NCBI RefSeq assembly: GCF_010500965.1 | Contig: NZ_QVMI01000030.1 | Location: forward strand, 1-64,000 | Reading direction: 5' to 3' | DNA from: Bacteroides sp. 51 | GTDB taxonomy: Bacteria; Bacteroidota; Bacteroidia; Bacteroidales; Bacteroidaceae | Length of the DNA stretch: 64,000 bases | In this document: positions 1-8,246 of the stretch, in pieces | Layout of the letters: every line of letters begins with the position of its first letter | Position numbering within the stretch: the stretch's first letter is position 1 | The notes under the pieces: generated by a model | The model's database searches: none | Seen by the model: the letters and a program-made list of their open reading frames with translations, nothing else | What the model was told of the DNA's origin: nothing | Program-made: the position numbers and the translations under genes

Positions 1-2542
1 CAACTTTTTCCTGAAAGCAACTCATTATAAGGCGTTCTAATAAAAAGTTGGGATAATGAAAAGTTTTGGATAACAGTTGTTATCAAAACGTTTTGATAAT
101 CATTGGGATGCTATCATTTTAACACACGAACAATTCGGCATGATACCCCAGTCTCCCGAAATACAGCAACGGATATTACAGGCGGAACTCGATTCGGTGG
201 AAGAAAATCTGGAAGTATTACGGGCACAAGGCAAGGAAATTTCCCGTGCTATGGAGAAAGGCTTAGTCAAACGGCAGCTTAATCTTGAAGCCAAGTTAAG
301 TAATATCGCCTATCAGATTGAAAACCGCAAAGATGATACGGTAGATTTCCGTTTAATGGGTATCGACCACCTGTACGTTGATGAGAGCCACCGTTTCAAG
401 AACCTGACCTTTACCACCCGGCACGACAGGGTTGCAGGTCTGGGGAATGCCGAAGGTTCGCAACGTGCCCTGAATATGCTTTTCGCCTTGCGTACCATTC
501 AGGATAAGACGGGCAAGGATTTGGGGGCTACTTTCCTTTCGGGTACAACCATTTCCAACAGTTTGACAGAGTTATATTTACTTTTCAAGTATCTCCGGCC
601 AAACGAACTGGAACGGCAAGGCATTAATACATTTGATGCGTGGGCGGCAATCTTCGCCAAGAAGTCAATAGACTATGAATTTTCGGTAACAAACGAGATT
701 GTGCAGAAAGAACGCTTCCGGTATTTCATCAAAGTACCCGAATTGGCAGCTTTTTATGCCGAAATAACGGACTATCGTTCTGCTGAAGATATTGGTATCG
801 ACAGACCTGTTAAAAACGAAATCCTACACAATATTCCGCCTACACCCGACCAACAGGAGTTTATTCAGAAGTTAGTCGAGTTCGCCAAAACAGGTAAAGG
901 CGAAATATTGGGACGTGCCCCACTATCCGAAAAAGAGGAAAAAGCCAAAATGTTGATTGCTACGGACTACGCCCGAAAAATGTCGCTCGATATGCGGCTG
1001 ATAGATCCCGTTAAGTACGGCGACCATGTGGATAATAAGGCTTCGCACGTTGCTAAAATGGTATCGGATTACTACACAAAGTTCGACCAACACAAGGCTA
1101 CACAATTTATTTTCTCTGATTTAGGCACTTACAAGCCCGGAGAATGGAACCCATGCTCCGAGATAAAGCGTAAACTGGTGGATGACCACGGAATCCCCGC
1201 TCACGAAATACGCTTTATTCAGGAAGCCAAAACGGATAAGGCTCGAAAAACCATGATTAAGGATATGAACGAGGGTAAAATCCGTGTATTGTTTGGCTCT
1301 ACTGAAATGTTGGGTACAGGCGTGAACGCCCAGAAACGATGTGTCGCCATTCATCATTTAGATGCCCCTTGGCGACCGTCAGACCTTGAACAGCGCGACG
1401 GTAGGGGTATTCGCAAAGGGAACGATATAGCCAAACTATATGCCGATAACAAGGTCGATGTACTTATCTATGCCGTTGAAAAATCACTGGATGCTTATAA
1501 ATTCGGCTTGCTCCACAATAAGCAGCTTTTTATTCGCCAGTTGAAGAACAATTCACTGGGCAGCCGTACCATCGACGAGGGCAGCATGGACGAAAAAGGC
1601 GGTATGAACTTTTCCGAGTATGTTGCTATTCTGTCCGGTAATACCGAATTATTGGAAAAAGCACGGTTGGAAAAGAAAATCGCTTCCCTTGAATCAGAAC
1701 GGCAGGCATTTATGCGTGGAAAATCTTCATCCCGTTACAAGTTAGAGGGTATTGTGGCTGATGTAGAAAAGAACAATGGTTTTATTAACCGTATATCTAA
1801 GGATATTGAAGCGTTTAGTTCCCGTGTCCAATATCAGCCGGACGGAGTAACCCGCCTGAATCCTGTTCAGTTGGACGGATTGCAGGGCAGTAATCCAAAA
1901 GAAGTCGGGCTGAAGCTGAATGAAATAGCCGACAAAGCCCGTACACATGGAGCGCATGAGAAAATCGGTACGCTTTACGGTTTTGATTTAATGGTAAAGT
2001 CAGAAACCACAGCTAAGGACGGTTTCGATGTAATACAAAACCGCTTTTTTATTAAAGGCGAAGGCGACATTCTCTACAACTACAATCATGGGGTAATGGC
2101 AACTGATCCAAAGACGGCAGCACAAAATTTCCTGAATGCTCTTGATACCATGCCGAAACTTTTGGAAAGGTATCAGGCAGATAACGAGAAATTGCAAAAG
2201 GATATTCCCGTTCTTAAAGAAGTAGTCGAAGGAACTTGGCGAAAGGAACCGGAACTGAAAGCCCTGAAAGACGATTTGGTTAAGTTAGACCGTGAAATCC
2301 AACTCTCGCTTAAACCAATCGAAGAAAGTGAGGGGCAGGAGAGCGTGCAGGACAATAGCGTTTCGGCAAGCAATCAAAGCCAATCACAAGGGAAGCCCGA
2401 AACTTCATTTGTCCAGGACACTCCACCTCCAAACACTTTGCAGGGAGTAAAGGAAATCATGGGCGACAGGCTCGTTATTGCATCGGTAGATAGTCCCCAA
2501 AAAGTGGAGAAGAAAGATGTTTCAAGAGGAATTAAGTTGTAA
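1..2542 (+). pseudogene. C-terminal part of large element-borne SNF2-type helicase, 5' end lost or frameshifted
   Basis: The readable frame runs from about base 77 and gives roughly 820 residues. It has a Walker-B-like [10 protein letters not shown] motif near residue 105 and a helicase C-terminal half with [13 protein letters not shown] and a motif [13 protein letters not shown]. Proteins of this kind in Bacteroidales conjugative elements are much longer (about 1,900 residues, methylase plus helicase); here the methylase and Walker A parts are absent. The only start in frame is a TTG directly after a TAA stop, so it is unlikely to be a true start. Bases 31-87 read in another frame give an aromatic-rich peptide ([15 protein letters not shown]) that could be the missing upstream segment, implying a frameshift near 80-90. 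The far C-terminus is low-complexity. The window edge prevents a final decision between truncation and frameshift. Confidence 0.75.
63..89. repeat. Imperfect inverted repeat at the helicase breakpoint
   Basis: Arms GTTTTGGATAACA (63-75) and TGTTATCAAAAC (78-89) pair with one bulged base. A second 9-bp inverted repeat, CAACTTTTT (1-9) and AAAAAGTTG (42-50), lies just upstream. Both sit where the helicase reading frame breaks. Role unknown. Confidence 0.4.
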
Positions 2543-2546
2543 AGTT

Positions 2547-2582
2547 AAAGCCCATGCCTGTCATCACGACGGTATGGGCTTT
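2547..2582. terminator. Hairpin terminator after helicase fragment
   Basis: AAAGCCCATGCC (2547-2558) pairs with GGTATGGGCTTT (2571-2582) with one mismatch, directly after the stop at 2542. The T-run is short, so termination strength is uncertain. Confidence 0.6.
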
Positions 2583-2636
2583 GTACTAACATTAAATCAG
2601 CACTATGAACTTTAGCGAAATAAAAACAAACCACCC

Positions 2637-2984
2637 TCACGGGTTATCAATATCTTCAGGTGTTTCATTGTCTTCATGGTTTTCTGATGGTTTATCGTCT
2701 TTTCCTTTGTTAAAATTCTCTCTGATGAACTTATGGACATCGCTTTCTTTGTAATACGTTTTTTTATAGACTGTCTGAAAAGGCAGTTCGCCTGTACTAC
2801 GATAGCGTTGCAACGTTCGTTTACTTACGTGGAGGAGTTGACACAAATCCTGATTGTCAAGCAATAATTCTCCATCTAACATATTTCTGCGTTTACTCAT
2901 TTTATCAAGTGTTTTATCTTGTTTGTCGAAGCGATTCATGATTCGTTCCATCCACGCTTCAAAATTATTTTTGTCTATATACAT
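2637..2984 (-). CDS. Excisionase-like helix-turn-helix protein
   Basis: A 115-residue protein with a charged N-terminal segment followed by a HTH_17/MerR-like fold around residues 40-90 (LLDNQDLCQLLHVSKRTLQR, then RSTGELPFQTVYKKTYYKESDV). The C-terminal 20 residues are acidic and probably disordered. This is the small DNA-binding protein family repeatedly found in the excision/mobilization modules of Bacteroides conjugative elements (Xis2-like). It is the last gene of a leftward operon with the primase (12-bp gap) and a second HTH protein at 5029-5349. Role in excision or plasmid-like replication of the element is inferred from family and context. Confidence 0.8.
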   Translation of the reverse strand: MYIDKNNFEAWMERIMNRFDKQDKTLDKMSKRRNMLDGELLLDNQDLCQLLHVSKRTLQRYRSTGELPFQTVYKKTYYKESDVHKFIRENFNKGKDDKPSENHEDNETPEDIDNP

Positions 2985-2996
2985 GGCTGTTGGGTT

Positions 2997-5039
2997 TTAG
3001 ATGATATGCCCTATCATGAAATAATTCTGATTGGACGGATCTTTTATGATTATTTCTTTCTCTCGCATAAATTTGATATAGCTTTTGGCTGTACGTTCCT
3101 TTACATCCATTATCTGTTGAATACGGTCGCACAGGTCGATATAAGTCAGATGCTTTTGCACATCGAATATCTCACGGGCAACTACCGCCAGTTCTTTTTC
3201 TTTCCGTTTTTCTTTTTCCTCTCGTGGCTTTTCGCCTATATAGATGTGCATTCCCAGTTCTTTATCCCATGAGAACTGCATTAGAGGTACATCGAGAGGA
3301 CTGCCGTCCCTTACTTTGAGAGCCTTAACAACTGATACCGACGGTTCGCTGTCGAGTTCTATACTCATAATTGCTGCCGCTTTACGTTGCAGCTCCGAGC
3401 CAAGATGTCCACGCAGTTTCAAACCATTCGGCACATAATGAAGTACACAAACTATGCAGGTGCGGTATATTCCCGCTAAACGGTATAGTTCATCTACAAT
3501 CCTGATACTTTCAGCTTCGTCGTTGGCAGATAGTACCAAATCTGCAATACCGTCAATCACGACTAAACGAATACCCTCATACTCATAATGATATTTGTCC
3601 ATGCTCTGAACTATGGCTTGCAGTCTTTCTTTTCGAGACATTCCTGTAAGAGAGAACGCCCGCAATTCTTCTGGCTTTTCGTTTAGTTTGGCACGTTTCA
3701 GGAGGTTGGAAACATTCTTGAAAAGTTGTACTTCGGATTGTTCCGTATCATAGAGTAGAACTGCTTTGTTATCGGAATTATCCCGAACATTTACACCCAA
3801 TGTATCAATGGTACGATTGTCTTTGATTATCGAACCTGCAATCAGCGCAGCAACATAGTTGCTTTTCCCTGTACCCTCTCCGCCAGTAATACAAAGGATG
3901 TTACCTTGCGTACCGAGTGGTACATCTCCGGCTGAAATAACTTCTTCGGCTTTCGCCGGAGGGTTATTGAAATCAATTTCACAGGATTTTAGCATGGTCA
4001 TTGTTTCGTTATATAGATTATCCAGAAAATCAATGAATAGTTGGCGAAACTCTTTCCGGCTATTTCCTTTGCTGAAATAGTCCGTTATATCTTTGTCTTT
4101 TTTCTCTCCTGAAAGCGGCAGCAAGAGCCGTTTAACGCCGTATTCAGCTAATGCTTTTTCGTGCCTGATTGCAGCTTCTATTCCTGTTTTATCTGCATCG
4201 TAAAGCAGTACAATATGTTTGAATCGGAAAGTGAGTTTATAAATTATTCCCGTCGGAATAGTGGAAGTTTCGCTGTTGAAGCAGATAGCATGAAAACCAT
4301 GAGCAGCCAATGTCATCACGTCTTTTTCTCCGCCAGTAATGAATAATGTATCTCCTTTGGCGGGTAATTGTTCCAATCCGAAGCAATAGTTTTCGCCGAT
4401 ATTTCCACCATACAGAAAGCGAACTTCAGAAAACGGTCGGTAGATCTTCACATACCGTTTACCCATATATCCGAAAATCGGTTCGCTTTCGGACGAAGTA
4501 TAGTAAAATGGTTTATTATCCTTATTTTCGCTCCTAAATTCTTTCAGGGATACGGTTTTGTAGAATTTCAGTATTTCGGACGTAATACCTGATTGCATCC
4601 AAAAATCCAATTCATTCTGTGTGAATTTTTGTTGAAAAACATTATATGGCTTGCTTTTGGGTGCTTCAATATTTACCGGATTACTCTTCTGTGGTATTGA
4701 TTGCGGAACATAAGGTGAATAGTCCGGATTATCTAATCCTAAAGACATATCCCTATTTATGATTTTCAAAATTTCAACGAAATCCGTTCCGTTACCACAA
4801 TCCAGACCTTTCAACTTACCGACATAGAAAAAACAGTCGCCATTATAAGCATCATTCCCGAAATCTTTTATTTTATATATACGGCTGTTCCGGTCGAAAT
4901 AGATATTGCATGATGCTTTTTTATCTTCATATAATGGGTTAAGAAAGTTTTTCCCTAATTGCCATTTTGTGGAAATATAAAAACGGAATATCTCAAAGCC
5001 GTTATTTGTTCTATCTAATAGAGCCTGCTTACTTATCAT
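2997..5039 (-). CDS. Toprim primase / RepA-like AAA ATPase of a mobile element
   Basis: 680 residues. The middle has a Toprim fold (FITGGEKDVMTLAAHGFHAI around residue 230, LLYDADKTG around 280), the catalytic core of bacterial primases. A RepA/AAA_25-type ATPase follows with Walker A (GGEGTGKSNY, about residue 390), a Walker-B-like LVVIDGIADL and a HYVPNG sensor region. The end resembles a winged helix. Such primase/helicase fusions support replication of mobilizable elements and NBU-type elements. Its start overlaps the stop of the upstream HTH gene by 11 bp, so the two are translationally coupled. The C-terminal linker is very rich in Lys/Glu. Confidence 0.85.
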   Translation of the reverse strand: MISKQALLDRTNNGFEIFRFYISTKWQLGKNFLNPLYEDKKASCNIYFDRNSRIYKIKDFGNDAYNGDCFFYVGKLKGLDCGNGTDFVEILKIINRDMSLGLDNPDYSPYVPQSIPQKSNPVNIEAPKSKPYNVFQQKFTQNELDFWMQSGITSEILKFYKTVSLKEFRSENKDNKPFYYTSSESEPIFGYMGKRYVKIYRPFSEVRFLYGGNIGENYCFGLEQLPAKGDTLFITGGEKDVMTLAAHGFHAICFNSETSTIPTGIIYKLTFRFKHIVLLYDADKTGIEAAIRHEKALAEYGVKRLLLPLSGEKKDKDITDYFSKGNSRKEFRQLFIDFLDNLYNETMTMLKSCEIDFNNPPAKAEEVISAGDVPLGTQGNILCITGGEGTGKSNYVAALIAGSIIKDNRTIDTLGVNVRDNSDNKAVLLYDTEQSEVQLFKNVSNLLKRAKLNEKPEELRAFSLTGMSRKERLQAIVQSMDKYHYEYEGIRLVVIDGIADLVLSANDEAESIRIVDELYRLAGIYRTCIVCVLHYVPNGLKLRGHLGSELQRKAAAIMSIELDSEPSVSVVKALKVRDGSPLDVPLMQFSWDKELGMHIYIGEKPREEKEKRKEKELAVVAREIFDVQKHLTYIDLCDRIQQIMDVKERTAKSYIKFMREKEIIIKDPSNQNYFMIGHII

Positions 5040-5349
5040 TCTTGTAATAATTATCTAATAATTCTTGAAAACCATTAGGATTGCTCTTGATGAGATTTTC
5101 ATTAAGCATCCGTTCAATCTCACTTAACTGATAATAGGTTTTCCCTCGTATTATTGAGAAAGAGATAAGTTTTTGTGAACGTAAGCGTTGTAATGTACGG
5201 GTGCTTACATTTAAGTATTTACAAACATCGTGATTATCTATCCAACCCTCGTGTTGGCTTTCAGAGTGTTTTTTCACATAGCGTGCAATTTCATCTAACT
5301 TACCTACAATTTCTTTGTAAGCCTTTGCTTCTATTGTTATGACTTCCAT
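5029..5349 (-). CDS. Excisionase-like helix-turn-helix protein, first gene of the primase operon
   Basis: 106 residues with a HTH_17 domain (HDVCKYLNVSTRTLQRLRSQ, then LISFSIIRGKTYYQLSEIERML). It is a paralogue of the 2637-2984 protein: both have a charged N-terminal helix, then the STRTLQR/SKRTLQR recognition helix. It overlaps the primase gene start. The position immediately downstream of RteC and of paired palindromes resembles the xis2c/xis2d position in CTnDOT, where RteC activates the excision genes. Function as recombination directionality factor is inferred. Confidence 0.8.
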   Translation of the reverse strand: MEVITIEAKAYKEIVGKLDEIARYVKKHSESQHEGWIDNHDVCKYLNVSTRTLQRLRSQKLISFSIIRGKTYYQLSEIERMLNENLIKSNPNGFQELLDNYYKNDK

Positions 5350-5371
5350 ATCTATAACTATTTGATTCGCT

Positions 5372-5419
5372 GCAAAGTTCGGAAGTCGAAAAATACTTTT
5401 CTGCCAACTTGGTAAAAGT
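5372..5419 (-). promoter_or_regulatory. Promoter/operator of the HTH-primase operon
   Basis: On the minus strand a GAACTTTG element (plus 5373-5380) resembles the Bacteroides -7 box TAnnTTTG. About 24 bases upstream lies an inverted repeat centred at 5408: CCAA-C-TTGG (5404-5412), flanked by ACTTTT (5395-5400) and AAAAGT (5414-5419), overlapping the expected -33 position. The same CCAA/TTGG core is in the palindrome at 5490-5514. RteC is the obvious candidate ligand, but this is inference. Confidence 0.45.
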
Positions 5420-5489
5420 TTTTTTGAGTGATTTTTGATGAAAAACCAACGATTTTAGCGGGTTTCAGAAGGGTGAAAAAGGAGCAAAA

Positions 5490-5514
5490 AAAAACTACCA
5501 AGTTGGTAGTTTTT
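5490..5514. terminator. Perfect palindrome, rteC terminator and possible operator
   Basis: Arms 5490-5501 (AAAAACTACCAA) and 5503-5514 are perfectly complementary around G5502. Read leftward it follows the rteC stop by 14 bases and is followed by a T-run, as in an intrinsic terminator. Its core repeats the CCAA/TTGG motif seen at 5404-5412, so it may also be a protein-binding site. Confidence 0.6.
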
Positions 5515-5527
5515 GTGGGTTTTATTT

Positions 5528-6376
5528 TTACAGAGAGTCGTCTTCATCCATTCGCTTTAGCAGTCGCTCTATAAGGATGTTCAAATACTTAGTACGGTCT
5601 ATTTTTCGTCCTCGAATGGAAACATATTCTCTGTAATAATCGCCTAAATCTATATTGAACATAATTTCAAAAGCAATCATGATTTCCTTAATGTTGGCAG
5701 TTCCTCTATTCATAAATTTACTTGATTCAAAGCTATAACCTATTTCAATCAAGGCAGTCTTCGGGCCCGTCCACTTTAGATCGCTGAGCGGGAGCGAAGC
5801 TCTGTTTTTACTTATGAGCGTTTGCTTATCCAATGTGTGCATTTTTTTATTCAGATAAATTCGCAACATCTCGTTACAAAGGATTTTAGCTACTTTGTAA
5901 TCGTATCCTGTTGAAAATTCAGAATCGATGATATAATGGACACTATCTAAGCACAGAAGATGAGAACGCTTATTTCTGATAAAGTAGTGTCCATCCATGT
6001 GTGTTGATTTTGACCTATAATACTGGTAAAAATCAAGATTACGTTCAAAGAAATATGTTAAGCTGTCTAACTCTTTTTGATAATACTCTGCGAATGTGAT
6101 ATTGCTGCCATTTGGGCATTTTAGTTCAATAGTATGTATTTTATTGAAATACAATATAAATCCAAGTATTTCAGGTTTAATTTCTTTGAAAAAAACAATT
6201 TCATCTTCTTCTTTTACATTTTTCAGAGAAAGGAATTTTTCCCGCATAGCAGTCAAACATTTTTCCAGATACTCTATCATTGATACTGCAATTTCAATGG
6301 AGATTTCTCCGTCCATATCTATCGTTTCCAATTCAAGATGAATTTCTTTCAATTTTTGCTCTAAATATTCTTTCAT
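5528..6376 (-). CDS. rteC: RteC-family regulator of element excision
   Basis: Recognised from the C-terminal RteC block LPLSDLKWTGPKTALIEIGY and the ending RGRKIDRTKYLNILIERLLKRMDE. RteC of CTnDOT binds inverted half-sites upstream of the excision operon and activates it. The chosen start (ATG at 6376, MKEYLEQ) gives about 282 residues and avoids overlap with the upstream pldA-like gene; an upstream start at 6439 is possible. The RteA/RteB two-component pair that controls rteC in CTnDOT is not in the window, so upstream control here is unknown. It lies directly upstream of the HTH/primase operon, as expected for its target. Confidence 0.88.
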   Translation of the reverse strand: MKEYLEQKLKEIHLELETIDMDGEISIEIAVSMIEYLEKCLTAMREKFLSLKNVKEEDEIVFFKEIKPEILGFILYFNKIHTIELKCPNGSNITFAEYYQKELDSLTYFFERNLDFYQYYRSKSTHMDGHYFIRNKRSHLLCLDSVHYIIDSEFSTGYDYKVAKILCNEMLRIYLNKKMHTLDKQTLISKNRASLPLSDLKWTGPKTALIEIGYSFESSKFMNRGTANIKEIMIAFEIMFNIDLGDYYREYVSIRGRKIDRTKYLNILIERLLKRMDEDDSL

Positions 6377-6405
6377 GACTATTGTGATTTGGGCTTTTAT
6401 ACACA

Positions 6406-7305
6406 TTAATATAAGTTTCTCATCGACGGTCTGATACATATACCAAATCGTATCATTGATGTGTACTGATTATAATCCAGTAGGCTTTCGCCATATCCCT
6501 GATACCATTGCACAAATAGATATTGATTTGCTCTTTTATTGGGTTGAAAAGTAAGTTCCAATTGGGTATTTATTGCCTTCTTACAAGGATTAACAACAAT
6601 TGAAGCACCGAACTTGTCATCCAAACTTTTATAATTCAGAGCAAGTAGGCCGTAGCCTTTGTATTCAAATAAATCACGGTTTTCTCCGTCAATCCATCCA
6701 TACCATATTTTGGCTTGAATTGAGAAGCAGACATTATAGAAATAAACGCCCGATAGTGTGAAGTAATTCCAACTGCGTGAATCAAGACTATCTCTGCCGT
6801 TTGACTCATGTTCAAAACCAAATGTCCCTATTCCCCACAACTTATTATCTCGGACAATAGGGTTCACAAGCATAAGACCGGGGTTATAGTTATTGTCTCC
6901 AAAAGGGGCTGATTCCTCATAGATATTCCAGAACGATTTTTGGGTATATGACAACATCAGAAATGAGTTGAAAGGCAGAACGCCTTTCAACAGTCGTTGA
7001 CGTATACTTATCTGAAACTTAGCATCGGCTGTATGATTCGTTATCTTTTTATTTGTTGGAATACCCGTAATGAAATAATTATCACGGTACATCCCGAAAT
7101 TCGGTTGTTTATTGAATTGTTCTAATACTATATCCTGTTCGACCTGTAAATAGTCAGGTTTTAAAATATTAACACAGTTTGTGTCGATTTGTGCATGCCA
7201 TCTTTGTTTGGAATCATCGGTTTGAGCGACAGCAGATATTTGTATTGCTAAAACAAATAGTCCTAAGAGTATGATTCTTCTAAATTCCATAAGCCTCTTT
7301 TTCAT
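6406..7305 (-). CDS. pldA: Outer-membrane phospholipase A (OMPLA/PldA family)
   Basis: About 299 residues with an N-terminal signal peptide ending near AVAQ. The OMPLA catalytic signature is present: HESNG followed by SRSWN. The spacing from His to Ser (2) and from His to Asn (14) is the same as His142, Ser144 and Asn156 of E. coli OMPLA. Many alternating aromatic strands fit a 12-stranded beta-barrel. The enzyme hydrolyses phospholipids in the outer leaflet of the outer membrane, usually as a Ca-dependent dimer. The start could be at 7305 (MKKRLMEF) or 7290 (MEFRRI); both overlap the nitroreductase gene end, so translation is probably coupled. Presence in a mobile element next to rteC is unusual. 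Confidence 0.85.
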   Translation of the reverse strand: MKKRLMEFRRIILLGLFVLAIQISAVAQTDDSKQRWHAQIDTNCVNILKPDYLQVEQDIVLEQFNKQPNFGMYRDNYFITGIPTNKKITNHTADAKFQISIRQRLLKGVLPFNSFLMLSYTQKSFWNIYEESAPFGDNNYNPGLMLVNPIVRDNKLWGIGTFGFEHESNGRDSLDSRSWNYFTLSGVYFYNVCFSIQAKIWYGWIDGENRDLFEYKGYGLLALNYKSLDDKFGASIVVNPCKKAINTQLELTFQPNKRANQYLFVQWYQGYGESLLDYNQYTSMIRFGICIRPSMRNLY

Positions 7306-8107
7306 TATCAATAACCCATGAAATAACATACTTTAGTTTATCATTTTCTGGATAGTTTGCTAATCGCTCATATTGTCCTGCCATTCCGAGTTCTTTACAT
7401 GTAAGTTCAAAGTGGCAAAGAGCAATTCCCATATCAATGGTGTCAAACATAGGATAAGGCTTTTTATAAAAATGTAGGTAGCCTTCATCAAGTAAGACAC
7501 GCCATTCTTGTTTATTGTTAGCTGAAGGCGCTAAACGTACCATTTCAAGTGGTGTCAAAAATCGACCAGAAGTGCCTTTTGTCAACGGGTTCTTGAAATT
7601 ATTATCGAAAAATAGTTCTCCGAAACCTTTACGAGATGCGTGTTTTTTATCTGACTGAACTATATATTTTTCGACAAACCGCTTTTGAGTACTTGCATAT
7701 CCAACTGGCGATATAACTCTTATCTGTTCATTCGCTTCAATACTTATCTGTTTTTTGAAATCACTCCGGTTGAAAGTGCCACCAATCCAACATGTTCCTA
7801 AATCTAAACTCGTACAAAACAATATAATTTGCTCAAACAAATATGCCCCAGCGGTTTCGGAAAAGGGATCTTTTTCGCAAATCAGCACTAAATAATTACT
7901 TGCTCCTTTGACTAATCCATACGTGCCTAATTTTACTGCTGTTCCACCGGAATTAATACTTGCCAATACTACTCGTGCTTTCATACCAAATGGTGTTTTT
8001 AACCGGCTGATATGCTCTTCGATTTGAGCAATATGTTCATCCCGCAATGCTTCGCCTGTATAGGTACGAACTGAATGTCTTTTTTGAATTGTCTCTACTA
8101 TTTTCAT
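7280..8107 (-). CDS. Nitroreductase-family protein (TM1586-like)
   Basis: 275 residues. The N-terminus KIVETIQKRHSVRTYTGE is the classical FMN-binding nitroreductase opening (RxSxRxY). A duplicated-half architecture, with a second APSANNKQEWRV segment near residue 190, matches the TM1586-like subgroup. FMN binding and NAD(P)H-dependent reduction are inferred from family; the substrate cannot be predicted. It ends inside the pldA-like gene (26-bp overlap) and probably forms a two- or three-gene unit with pldA and rteC. Confidence 0.8.
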   Translation of the reverse strand: MKIVETIQKRHSVRTYTGEALRDEHIAQIEEHISRLKTPFGMKARVVLASINSGGTAVKLGTYGLVKGASNYLVLICEKDPFSETAGAYLFEQIILFCTSLDLGTCWIGGTFNRSDFKKQISIEANEQIRVISPVGYASTQKRFVEKYIVQSDKKHASRKGFGELFFDNNFKNPLTKGTSGRFLTPLEMVRLAPSANNKQEWRVLLDEGYLHFYKKPYPMFDTIDMGIALCHFELTCKELGMAGQYERLANYPENDKLKYVISWVIDNEKEAYGI

Positions 8108-8147
8108 ATCTTATCATTTTTATTACTCGTTAATATTCTTCATTTTG

Positions 8148-8238
8148 TACCGACGGAAGGAATCGAACCTGCAACCTTTCTGTTCGCTTTTTTAATAAGG
8201 CTTATAACAGTTGCTCTAACCAATTGAGCTACGCCGGA
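8148..8238 (-). tRNA. tRNA-Asn-like gene with enlarged anticodon loop, probably not a normal tRNA
   Basis: Read leftward, TCCGGCG (acceptor), a GCTC...GAGC D-arm with AATTGGTTA loop, a T-arm with TTCGATT loop and a 3' CGTCGGT strand form a recognisable tRNA; the GGTTGCAGGTTCGA block is like Bacteroidales tRNA-Asn. The anticodon stem CTGTT/AACAG is present, but the loop is 21 nt instead of 7 and contains a small palindrome (ATAAG-C-CTTAT). The acceptor has a T-T mismatch at its end and the T-stem one mismatch; no CCA is encoded. It starts 8 bp after the stop of the RND permease gene, so it is likely co-transcribed with that operon. It may be a decayed tRNA or a specialised tRNA-like RNA. Confidence 0.6.
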
Positions 8239-8246
8239 TTTTTATA

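Noticed and set aside
1-8107. A restriction-modification or phage-defence system based on the SNF2-like helicase
   Set aside because: Neighbours are HTH, primase and RteC, i.e. mobile-element maintenance genes; no nuclease, intact methylase or specificity gene is present in the window.
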